Assembly: GCF_000827595.2 (NCBI RefSeq) | Contig: NZ_LN776184.1 | Coordinates: 62,001-126,000, forward strand | DNA: 64,000 nucleotides | Direction of reading: 5' to 3' | Source of the DNA: Necropsobacter massiliensis | GTDB lineage: Bacteria > Pseudomonadota > Gammaproteobacteria > Enterobacterales > Pasteurellaceae | In this document: in pieces, positions 57,059 to 64,000 of the stretch | Layout: each line of letters opens with the position of its first letter | Position numbering within the stretch: the first letter of the stretch is position 1 | Program-made: the position numbers and the translations under genes | The notes under the pieces: generated by a model | Seen by the model: the letters and a program-made list of their open reading frames with translations, nothing else | Databases searched by the model: none | What the model was told of the DNA's origin: nothing

Positions 57059-58003
57059 TCAACTTAATTCGCGTGCGCCCTGATTATCCACCTTACAGAT
57101 ATGCACGAAACCCTCGTTATTCTGCAAATAATGGTTTTCCAGATAGGCGGATAAACGCGTGGCGATGGCAAGATCCGGCGCAATGGCGAATATAGTCGGG
57201 CCGGAACCGGAAATGCCCGATGCCAGCGCACCCAGATCGCGTACCGTCTGTTTCACTTCGGCAAAGTTCGGCAATAGTGCCTCGCGATACGGTTCGGCAA
57301 CCACATCCTTCATCATATATGCCGCCAAGGCTTCCTGCTGCGTATGACAAGCATGTACAAAACTGCCAAGATGCCGACCGTGGGTAATCACATCCTGACG
57401 GGTATAGCTTTTCGGCAAAATCGCCCGCGCTTCGGAAGTCGGCACTTCAATACCAGGATAAGCCAGCACCCAATACCAATTGTCGAAAAACGGCAGCTGC
57501 TGGCAGATATTGCCAAGCGATTGCACCATTAGCTGCACGCCGCCGAGATAGCAAGGCGCAACATTATCGTAATGAATCGAGCCAGAAATGCGTCCTTCCA
57601 GTTCACCCATCATTTCCAGCAGCTCCATTTTGGAAAACGGCTCCTGATGAAAACGGTTTAACGCCACCAGTGCGGCGACAATGGAACAAGCGCTGGAACC
57701 CAGCCCGGAACCGATAGGCATATTTTTCTCCAACGTCAGACGTAAGGCTTTGACTTTACTGTTGCGCAGTTTCAGGCGTTCGCTGAATAATACATAAGCC
57801 TGATAGACAATGTTTTTCTGCGGTTCTTTCGGCAATTTACGCACAAAATAACCCGCACTTTCCAGTTCAAAACCGCTGTCTATGCCCTCAATTTGAACCA
57901 CATCGCCCAGTAAGGAACCGTCAATCGGAGAAACCGCCGCACCTAGCGTATCAAAGCCCACGCTGATATTCGCACTGGATGCCGGTGCATAAATTCTTAA
58001 CAT
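57059..58003 (-). CDS. thrB: Homoserine kinase ThrB
   Basis: GHMP kinase of 314 aa with the ATP loop [12 protein letters not shown] near residue 90. The ATG at 58003 is preferred: GGGAG lies seven bases before it, but only one base before the ATG at 58009. Middle gene of thrABC, 13 bp after thrA. Confidence 0.95.
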   Translation of the reverse strand: MLRIYAPASSANISVGFDTLGAAVSPIDGSLLGDVVQIEGIDSGFELESAGYFVRKLPKEPQKNIVYQAYVLFSERLKLRNSKVKALRLTLEKNMPIGSGLGSSACSIVAALVALNRFHQEPFSKMELLEMMGELEGRISGSIHYDNVAPCYLGGVQLMVQSLGNICQQLPFFDNWYWVLAYPGIEVPTSEARAILPKSYTRQDVITHGRHLGSFVHACHTQQEALAAYMMKDVVAEPYREALLPNFAEVKQTVRDLGALASGISGSGPTIFAIAPDLAIATRLSAYLENHYLQNNEGFVHICKVDNQGARELS

Positions 58004-58016
58004 TCCCATTCTCCCG

Positions 58017-60464
58017 TTAGTGATGTAGCGTTCTTAAAATATCGGCGAAAATACCGGCGGCAGTGACCGCATTACCGGCACCGTAGCCGCGTAATAATAG
58101 CGGAATCGGCTGATAGTAGCGAGTATAAAATGCCAATGCGTTTTCGCCGTTTTTGACTTTATACAGCGGATCATCACTGTCCACCTCAACAATAGACACT
58201 TTGCACTTACCCTGCTCAATCTGCCCGACGTAACGCAACACCTTTTCCTGTGCGCGGGCGTTTTCCACCCTTGTGCGAAATGCCTCATCCAGCTGCGGCA
58301 GCTGCGCCATAAATTCTTCCGTTGATTTCCCTGCGGCAAACCCCTTCGGCAGAACGCTTTCTACTTCAATATCCTTTAATTCCAGCGGCAGACCGGTTTC
58401 GCGTGCCAGAATCAACAATTTGCGCGCCACATCCTGACCGGACAGATCATCGCGCGGATCCGGCTCGGTAAAGCCTTTTTCACGTGCCAATGCAGTGGCT
58501 TCCGACAAGGATAAGCCCTCTTCCAGCTTACCGAAAATAAAGGATAAAGAACCGGATAAAATGCCGTTAAAGCGGATCACTTCATCACCGGCGGCAAGCA
58601 AATTCTGTAAATTTTCAATCACCGGCAAACCCGCGCCAACATTGGTATCATACAAGAAATTACGCTGATTTTTACGCGCATTTTCACGCAACAAATTGTA
58701 ATATTCAATATCGCGGGTATTGGCTTTTTTATTCGGCGTCACCACATGAAAACCCTCGCTTAAGGCGCGTGCATACAAACCGGATACACTTTCCGCCGAG
58801 GTGCAGTCCACAAATACCGGATTTACCACATGATGCAATTTGATGAAGGATAATAAAACATCGAAATCCGACGGTTGCGTGGCGTTTTCCAGATCTTCCT
58901 GCCAGTTGTCTAAATTCAATCCGTTTTCATTTAATAACATTTTGTTTGAGTTGGCTAAGGCACAAACACGGATTTCAATATCCTTTTTTGCCAAATACTC
59001 CTTTTGATTTTTCACCTGCTCAATGAGTTCGCCACCGACACCGCCGACACCGACCAGAAACATATCAACGATTTTTTTATTGTTAAATAACGCCTGATGC
59101 GTAGCTTTTACCGCTTCAATAGCTTTATTTTGAGCTACCACAGCGGAAATAGACCGTTCGGAAGAGCCTTGCGCAATTGCTACTATGCTGATATTTGCTT
59201 GCGCCAGTGCCGAGAAGAAACGCGCAGCAATGCCTTTTGCCTGACGCATACCATCGCCCACCACCGAAATAATAGATAAATCTTTAATCACTTCAATCGG
59301 TTCCAACGCGGCGCTTTTCAGCTCTTGTGCAAATTCATTTTCCAATGCCAGTTTGGCGGTTTCAATAGCTTTCACCGGCACACAAAAACTAATGCTGTAT
59401 TCCGATGAAGATTGTGTGATTAAAATTACCGATACGCCAGCATTCGACATTGCGGAAAACACCCGTGACGCCATGCCAACCATGCCCTGCATACCGGGTC
59501 CGGAAACATTAAACATCGCCAGATTATCCAAATTGGTAATCCCTTTGACATGCAAACCTTCCGCTTTCACTTCGCCATCAATAATGGAACCCGGCGCATC
59601 CGGATTGCCAGTATTTTTGATCAAACAAGGAATGTTCGCCTGCACCAACGGTCCGATAGTACGCGGGTGGATTACTTTCGCACCGAAGTAAGACAATTCC
59701 ATTGCCTCACGATAAGACAGGCTCGGCAGCAGGCGCGCATCCGGCACCAAACGCGGATCACAGGTATAAACCCCGTCTACATCCGTCCAGATCTCGCAGA
59801 CCTGCGCATTTAAACAGGCAGCCAGACAGGCGGCGGAATAATCGGAACCGTTGCGCCCCAGCAGCACCAGTTCACCTTTATCATTCCCAGCGGTAAAGCC
59901 CGCCATTAACACAACATTGTCTTTTGGAATCGCGCCGGCGTTCACTCGTGCAGCAGAAGCTTCAATATCCACGGACGATTCCAAATAACCGCCCTGCGCC
60001 AATAATTTTTCCACCGGATTAATTAATGTCACGCTATAACCGCGCGCTTCAAACCAAGCTTTCATCATGGCAATGGATAATTTCTCACCGCGTGAATCAA
60101 TAGTGGCTTTCACCGCATCTTCAACGCGCCCGTTTTGTCTGATAGTTTCCAGTAATCCCTGAATCTGCGCAAATTCGGCATCAATGAACGCTTTCGTCGC
60201 GGCTAAATCAAAATTTGCATTTTCTGCATGCAGTCCATTGATAATATTATAAAAAATTTCGACGGCTTGATTAAAATCGGCTTCGGTAGGTTGGTTTTGC
60301 GCGGCTTTTTCGGAAAGGGCAACCAGATAATTGGTGATTTTTGCCGGCGCAGACAGCACCCCCGCCGCCTGATCCTCCAAATGAGCCCGTTCAATCAGCC
60401 GGGCGGCCTGTGAAAACCGTTCGGGATTGGCCAAAGACGTGCCGCCGAATTTAAGTACGCGCAT
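58017..60464 (-). CDS. thrA: Bifunctional aspartokinase I / homoserine dehydrogenase I
   Basis: First and third steps of threonine synthesis in one 815-aa chain. The aspartokinase begins with [14 protein letters not shown], and ACT regulatory domains that bind threonine span about 310-460. The dehydrogenase starts near 467 with the NAD motif [13 protein letters not shown] and contains DCTSAE and the catalytic lysine region [22 protein letters not shown] precedes the ATG. Expression is probably controlled by the leader upstream. Confidence 0.96.
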   Translation of the reverse strand: MRVLKFGGTSLANPERFSQAARLIERAHLEDQAAGVLSAPAKITNYLVALSEKAAQNQPTEADFNQAVEIFYNIINGLHAENANFDLAATKAFIDAEFAQIQGLLETIRQNGRVEDAVKATIDSRGEKLSIAMMKAWFEARGYSVTLINPVEKLLAQGGYLESSVDIEASAARVNAGAIPKDNVVLMAGFTAGNDKGELVLLGRNGSDYSAACLAACLNAQVCEIWTDVDGVYTCDPRLVPDARLLPSLSYREAMELSYFGAKVIHPRTIGPLVQANIPCLIKNTGNPDAPGSIIDGEVKAEGLHVKGITNLDNLAMFNVSGPGMQGMVGMASRVFSAMSNAGVSVILITQSSSEYSISFCVPVKAIETAKLALENEFAQELKSAALEPIEVIKDLSIISVVGDGMRQAKGIAARFFSALAQANISIVAIAQGSSERSISAVVAQNKAIEAVKATHQALFNNKKIVDMFLVGVGGVGGELIEQVKNQKEYLAKKDIEIRVCALANSNKMLLNENGLNLDNWQEDLENATQPSDFDVLLSFIKLHHVVNPVFVDCTSAESVSGLYARALSEGFHVVTPNKKANTRDIEYYNLLRENARKNQRNFLYDTNVGAGLPVIENLQNLLAAGDEVIRFNGILSGSLSFIFGKLEEGLSLSEATALAREKGFTEPDPRDDLSGQDVARKLLILARETGLPLELKDIEVESVLPKGFAAGKSTEEFMAQLPQLDEAFRTRVENARAQEKVLRYVGQIEQGKCKVSIVEVDSDDPLYKVKNGENALAFYTRYYQPIPLLLRGYGAGNAVTAAGIFADILRTLHH

Positions 60465-60512
60465 AATAATCTCCTAAATGTTGTGTATAAAGTTAATCTG
60501 AAAAACGGTTAT

Positions 60513-60541
60513 AAAAAAACCCGCACTTTGTATGCGGGTTT
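60513..60541 (-). terminator. thr operon attenuator
   Basis: A 9-bp stem AAACCCGCA / TGCGGGTTT with a 7-nt loop. On the minus strand it ends in a run of seven T. It lies between thrL and thrA, the place of the threonine attenuator. Confidence 0.9.
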
Positions 60542-60563
60542 TGTAAATTCTGTTTTTAACGCA

Positions 60564-60641
60564 CTAACCCGCCCCATTAATCATCGTAATGGTCATCATA
60601 ATAATGGTGGTGGTCATAGCGAAAGTGCGGTTTGTCATCAT
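60564..60641 (-). CDS. thrL: thr operon leader peptide
   Basis: A 25-codon frame with seven Thr and five Ile codons in total, grouped as TTTII and TITMI, ending NGAG like the E. coli leader. Ribosome stalling on these codons when threonyl- or isoleucyl-tRNA is short would prevent the attenuator hairpin at 60513-60541. The first codons (for NRTF) are written by a host uptake signal on the minus strand. The start may be the first or second of two adjacent ATGs; the ribosome binding site is weak. Confidence 0.85.
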   Translation of the reverse strand: MMTNRTFAMTTTIIMMTITMINGAG

Positions 60642-60790
60642 GTTATTGCATCATAAAAACGAATGCGTTAGAAATACCGAAATTTTCACAACTTGTCAAA
60701 CGGAAAATGAATAAATAAGATAAATTTCCCCTCTTTGTTATAAATCCTGTAAAATACGGCGTGATTCTATGTTTAACTAATAAAACCCTT

Positions 60791-61486
60791 ATGATGAATA
60801 TTCAGCAAAATCTTAATCAAATCCGACAGCAAATCGCACAACATTGCCAACAGGCACAACGCAGTACCGAGCAAGTCCGCTTATTGGCGGTAAGTAAAAC
60901 CAAGCCCGTTGAGGCTATTTTAACCGCCTACCAAGCCGGGCAAACGGCTTTCGGGGAAAACTACGTACAAGAAGGCGTGGAAAAAATTCTGTTTTTTGAA
61001 CAACAAAACATCGCGCTGGAGTGGCATTTTATCGGTCCGCTGCAATCCAATAAAACCCGTCTGGTCGCCGAACATTTCGATTGGATGCAAACCCTTGATC
61101 GGGAAAAAACCGCTGATCGCCTTAACGCCCAACGCCCGCATTTTAAACCGCCATTAAACGTTTTGATTCAAATCAATATCAGCGATGAAAGCAGTAAATC
61201 CGGGATTCAACCGACAGAGATGCTGGCGCTGGCAAAACACGTGCAAAATCTACCGCACTTATGTTTACGCGGCTTAATGGCAATTCCAGCACCCACCGAC
61301 GATCCCGCATGTCAGCAACAGGCGTTCAATGCGATGAAAACGCTATTTCAGCAGTTACAGCACGCATTGCCCGATGCCTGCATCGACACCCTTTCCATGG
61401 GCATGAGCGATGATATGTGCACAGCAATACAGTGCGGTTCGACCATGGTGAGAATCGGCACCGCCATTTTTGGTAAACGCAGTTAA
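60791..61486 (+). CDS. yggS: PLP homeostasis protein YggS
   Basis: PLP-binding protein of 231 aa (PLPBP/YggS family) that buffers pyridoxal phosphate; it has an alanine-racemase-like fold without known catalysis. The PLP lysine is Lys36 in AVSKTKP. GENYVQEG, WHFIGPLQSNK and the C-terminal MGMSDDM are typical. Two adjacent ATGs (60791, 60794) can serve as start. Confidence 0.93.
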   Translation: MMNIQQNLNQIRQQIAQHCQQAQRSTEQVRLLAVSKTKPVEAILTAYQAGQTAFGENYVQEGVEKILFFEQQNIALEWHFIGPLQSNKTRLVAEHFDWMQTLDREKTADRLNAQRPHFKPPLNVLIQINISDESSKSGIQPTEMLALAKHVQNLPHLCLRGLMAIPAPTDDPACQQQAFNAMKTLFQQLQHALPDACIDTLSMGMSDDMCTAIQCGSTMVRIGTAIFGKRS

Positions 61487-61599
61487 TACACCATATAAAG
61501 TAAAAAATCATATTGAGCACAGATGTTTTTTTGCCGCGCTAAATAAGCAAGCGTCAGCAAAAAACAGCAATATTCAAGTCAAAATGCCAGTCAAAAAGA

Positions 61600-61620
61600 A
61601 AGCCGCTCATTGAGCGGCTT
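61600..61620 (-). terminator. Terminator of the first porin gene
   Basis: A 9-bp stem AAGCCGCTC / GAGCGGCTT with a 3-nt loop. On the minus strand it is followed by TCTTTTT. It lies just past the porin stop codon. Confidence 0.85.
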
Positions 61621-61641
61621 ATTATCGGGTTCGGGTTACGA

Positions 61642-62775
61642 TTAGAAGTAAACGCGTAAGCCTACACCGTAGAAGTTTTCGTTGTCTTTAGTTGCATCAG
61701 CAACATTAGCTCTTGTTAATTTCACACGGCTATGTGCATATTCAACATAGGTGACCACGTTTTTAGTAAATGCATAATCAGCACCGATTAAATACACATT
61801 CTGTACAGCTTTATCACCGTCTTTTAATTTCGCATCTTTAAGTGCTGCTTCAGCTAAGCTGTACTCAGTTTCAAAGTCAGTTGTTGTTCTGCCTTTGAAT
61901 TCATTACGCTGCCATTGCAGGTAAACTTTGGATTCTGGCAATACTTGATATTGTGCGCCGACTTCTAAGAAACGTGCTTTACCATCAGTAGAGTCGGTAT
62001 CCACATTATTAACATTTTTAAATGTGGACTGACCATATTCCGCACCTAATGCAGCCGGACCGTAGTGTAATAATGAAGCGACACGCCAGGATTTTTTCTC
62101 TTTAGCACCGGCTGTGTTGATAGCATTATCAAATTTATCGAAAGTTGCACCGGCATTTAATTCTAAACTCAGGTCGTCAGTATACTGACCGTTATAGAAT
62201 AATGCCGCGCCGTAGCCGTGTTTCAGTTCGCCAGCTTTTAAGTCTTTTTTATTAGACTGACCGAACAGGTAATCAAGACCGAAAGTTAAAGTCTGACCCT
62301 GTGCAATTTCAAAATCAGCGGAACGGAAAGTAACAACTTTTTTACCGCCGTCAGTTAAGTTATTGTTACCGCCGAACAGATAGGTTGGATCATTCAGCTG
62401 AACATCATCACCGCTGGTATTTTGGCGACCGAAAGTTAAACGACCGATATTATCCGCCTGTAAACCTGCCCATAATTTGTTAGTTGTCGGATCGTTAAAG
62501 CTATTACTGCTGTCCCAACGGTCACCATTTTCATTAAAACGAATACGTAAATGTGCTAATGCTTTTACGCCGTCTGTGATCTGATGTTCTGCATGGAAAT
62601 CAATACGAGATTCATTATTACGTAAATCACCACGTTGGTTGTCACCGAATTTACCTAATGCAACATCAACACGACCACCGATATCAAAGGTTGTACCGTC
62701 ATTACTATAGACTGTTGTTGCGCTTGCTGATACTGCTGCAGCTGCCACTGCTAATGCTACTAATGTCTTTTTCAT
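61642..62775 (-). CDS. P2-like outer-membrane porin
   Basis: General trimeric porin of 377 aa resembling OmpP2 of Haemophilus. A signal peptide (MKKTLVALAVAAAAVSASA, residues 1-19) precedes beta-strand repeats with alternating aromatic residues. The typical LWAGLQADNIGRLTFGRQ block lies near residue 95, and the last strand ends in phenylalanine (VGLRVYF). It forms a 16-stranded barrel for small hydrophilic solutes in the family. A second, divergent copy follows upstream in the same direction. Its leader region has a CRP-like site. Confidence 0.9.
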   Translation of the reverse strand: MKKTLVALAVAAAAVSASATTVYSNDGTTFDIGGRVDVALGKFGDNQRGDLRNNESRIDFHAEHQITDGVKALAHLRIRFNENGDRWDSSNSFNDPTTNKLWAGLQADNIGRLTFGRQNTSGDDVQLNDPTYLFGGNNNLTDGGKKVVTFRSADFEIAQGQTLTFGLDYLFGQSNKKDLKAGELKHGYGAALFYNGQYTDDLSLELNAGATFDKFDNAINTAGAKEKKSWRVASLLHYGPAALGAEYGQSTFKNVNNVDTDSTDGKARFLEVGAQYQVLPESKVYLQWQRNEFKGRTTTDFETEYSLAEAALKDAKLKDGDKAVQNVYLIGADYAFTKNVVTYVEYAHSRVKLTRANVADATKDNENFYGVGLRVYF

Positions 62776-63094
62776 AATAAATTCCTTTCAGAATTAAGTT
62801 GTTATAACAATTAAAGCTGAACTTTTCATTGAATGAAATGTCAAAGCCTACCTCGTTTGAAGCAGCTGTATATTGGCAAAGAAATATACCGGTGTCAATG
62901 TAATTCATAAAAAGTTCACTTAATTTAGTGATCAGGATCACAATTCTAAAAGGAACCGAATCGTTTCAGGATAAAAACCAATCAATCACGCCAAACCTTA
63001 ATAATTATTTATTTTTACCCTCGATTAACAGAAAAAAAGCCCGCAACCAACAACAGTTGCGGGCAGAATCGGACATTGATAGCAAATGCGATAA
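62776..63094. other. Gap between the two porin genes with CRP-like site
   Basis: 319 bp. AGTGA-N6-TCACA at 62927-62942 matches nine of ten conserved CRP positions and lies about 150 bp before the first porin gene. The right end (63032-63064) is the terminator of the second porin. No further gene is seen. Confidence 0.55.
63032..63064 (-). terminator. Terminator of the second porin gene
   Basis: A 9-bp stem GCCCGCAAC / GTTGCGGGC with an 8-nt loop. On the minus strand a run of seven T follows. Confidence 0.9.
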
Positions 63095-64000
63095 TTAGAA
63101 CAAGATACGGGTACCTACTGCGATACGTTTTTCTTTTTCAACGGTTACACCGGAATTTTTAGTTTTAAACGAACCGCCTTCCGCATAAACAATCACATGT
63201 TTATTGAAGTGGTGATCCGCACCTAAGAACCAACCTCTGAATTTATCGTTCTCGACACCCTGTGTTTTACCGATACCCCACAGATATTCCGCATACACTT
63301 TATTTTGCGGCGTTACATGATATTTGAAGCCGACTTCAAACTGATCGACTTTTTCATTTTTCATATCACCGACACGGAATTTATGATCCAAGTGACCTAC
63401 CGGCGATTTTGCCTGTGACCAGTCAAAGCCTAACGCTGCCGGGCCGTAAGAAAGCTCAACTGCGGCACCAGCCCCTTTCAACTTATAACTATCACTATCT
63501 AAACCTGTTCTGGTTTTGCATTCTCTATCAACACATTTGCTCTTAGTCAATTCACTATAACCGCCTTCTACCGCAAAGCCGAATTCACCGACTTTGGTTT
63601 TATAGAATGCGCCTAAACCGAAGCCTTGACCGTCATCTGCGAGATGATTGCCGTTATCATCATCTTTCTTAGCATTACCAAAGTAATAATCCGCCCCGAA
63701 ACGGAAACCATTAAACTCAGCAGACATAAAATGCGCTGCTTTATTGTGGGCATCCACCACTTTAACGATAGAACCCAATTCATAGGTGTAATCGGATAAG
63801 CCGATGTGATCCCCAACGGTCAATTGACGACCGAATGTTAATGACCCCACATCCGCGTGAGTTAACCCAGCAAATAAACGTTTGGTATGAATGCCATCAC
63901 CAATGGTACCATTTTGGGTAAAGCGGATTTCAGCCGCGCCTAATGCGGTGAAACCGTTACCGATTTCTTGGAATGCACGAACCCGAACACGTGAACCTTT
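63095..64000 (-). CDS. P2-like outer-membrane porin (5' end outside the window)
   Basis: An open frame of 302 codons that continues to the window edge, so the signal peptide and first strands are missing here. LFAGLTHADVGSLTFGRQ corresponds to the LWAGLQADNIGRLTFGRQ block of the neighbouring porin, and the C terminus ends in phenylalanine (RILF). It is clearly diverged from the first porin. One loop contains two cysteines (KCVDRECK, about 110 codons after the conserved block), unusual for such porins. Confidence 0.88.
   Translation of the reverse strand, partial: KGSRVRVRAFQEIGNGFTALGAAEIRFTQNGTIGDGIHTKRLFAGLTHADVGSLTFGRQLTVGDHIGLSDYTYELGSIVKVVDAHNKAAHFMSAEFNGFRFGADYYFGNAKKDDDNGNHLADDGQGFGLGAFYKTKVGEFGFAVEGGYSELTKSKCVDRECKTRTGLDSDSYKLKGAGAAVELSYGPAALGFDWSQAKSPVGHLDHKFRVGDMKNEKVDQFEVGFKYHVTPQNKVYAEYLWGIGKTQGVENDKFRGWFLGADHHFNKHVIVYAEGGSFKTKNSGVTVEKEKRIAVGTRILF

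Noticed and set aside
63848-63850. Start codon of the right-hand porin inside the window
   Set aside because: The frame continues upstream in porin-like sequence to the window edge; the GTG lies in the middle of a conserved strand.
1-64000. tRNA or rRNA genes, insertion sequences and prophage
   Set aside because: None was recognised on either strand by reading; a dedicated RNA and IS search was not possible.

Overview
The window comes from a Gram-negative bacterium of the Pasteurellaceae. About 40 copies of the 9-base Haemophilus-type DNA uptake signal (AAGTGCGGT or its complement) are scattered through the ordinary genes. The housekeeping genes are of Haemophilus/Aggregatibacter type and two P2-like porin genes lie at the right end. 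The species cannot be fixed from the sequence alone; an oral Aggregatibacter- or Haemophilus-like host fits best.

Layout. 1-5.1 kb: dsbC, prfB (with its programmed frameshift), lysS and an MFS exporter. 5.1-26.8 kb: one large hydrogen/formate region. It holds hypA, the selenium-linked pair yedF-yedE, the selenoprotein gene fdhF with an in-frame TGA, and an eleven-gene hydrogenase-4 type operon (hyfABCDEFGHI, hyfJ/hycH, hycI) read leftward into fdhF. Divergent hypC-hypF and the leftward operon hypB-hypD-hypE complete it. Together they encode a formate hydrogenlyase (FHL-2 type) with its NiFe maturation set. 26.9-34.7 kb: ybgI, a yqjDEK-like trio, fabI, rnb, miaB and ubiF.

34.7-49.0 kb: a complete type I-C CRISPR-Cas locus (cas3, cas5c, cas8c, cas7c, cas4, an inserted HNH-nuclease gene, cas1, cas2) followed by a 4.5 kb array of 67 perfect 32-nt repeats plus one degenerate terminal repeat. 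The host uptake signal is almost absent here. Instead, two exact copies of the Neisseria mucosa-type uptake sequence AGGTCGTCTGAA lie in cas8c and cas4, which points to acquisition from an oral Neisseria. A 69-codon remnant of another cas3 HD domain sits just upstream of cas3.

The most interesting element is in the 233-bp gap between cas3 and cas5c. A degenerate CRISPR repeat on the minus strand keeps the whole 11-nt crRNA handle. It is followed by a guide whose first 20 nt match the cas5c promoter at 17 positions, beside a TTC PAM, with two of the three mismatches at positions 6 and 12. The protospacer covers the -10 box of a consensus-perfect promoter (TTGACA-N17-TATAAT). This looks like a built-in crRNA-guided autorepressor (CreR-like) of the Cascade operon.

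49.2-64 kb: cpdA, nudF, psiE, an M15 peptidase gene, dapE, an ArsC-like gene, gsp, the thr operon with a Thr/Ile-rich leader peptide and attenuator (thrL-thrA-thrB-thrC, leftward), yggS and two porin genes, the second cut by the window edge.
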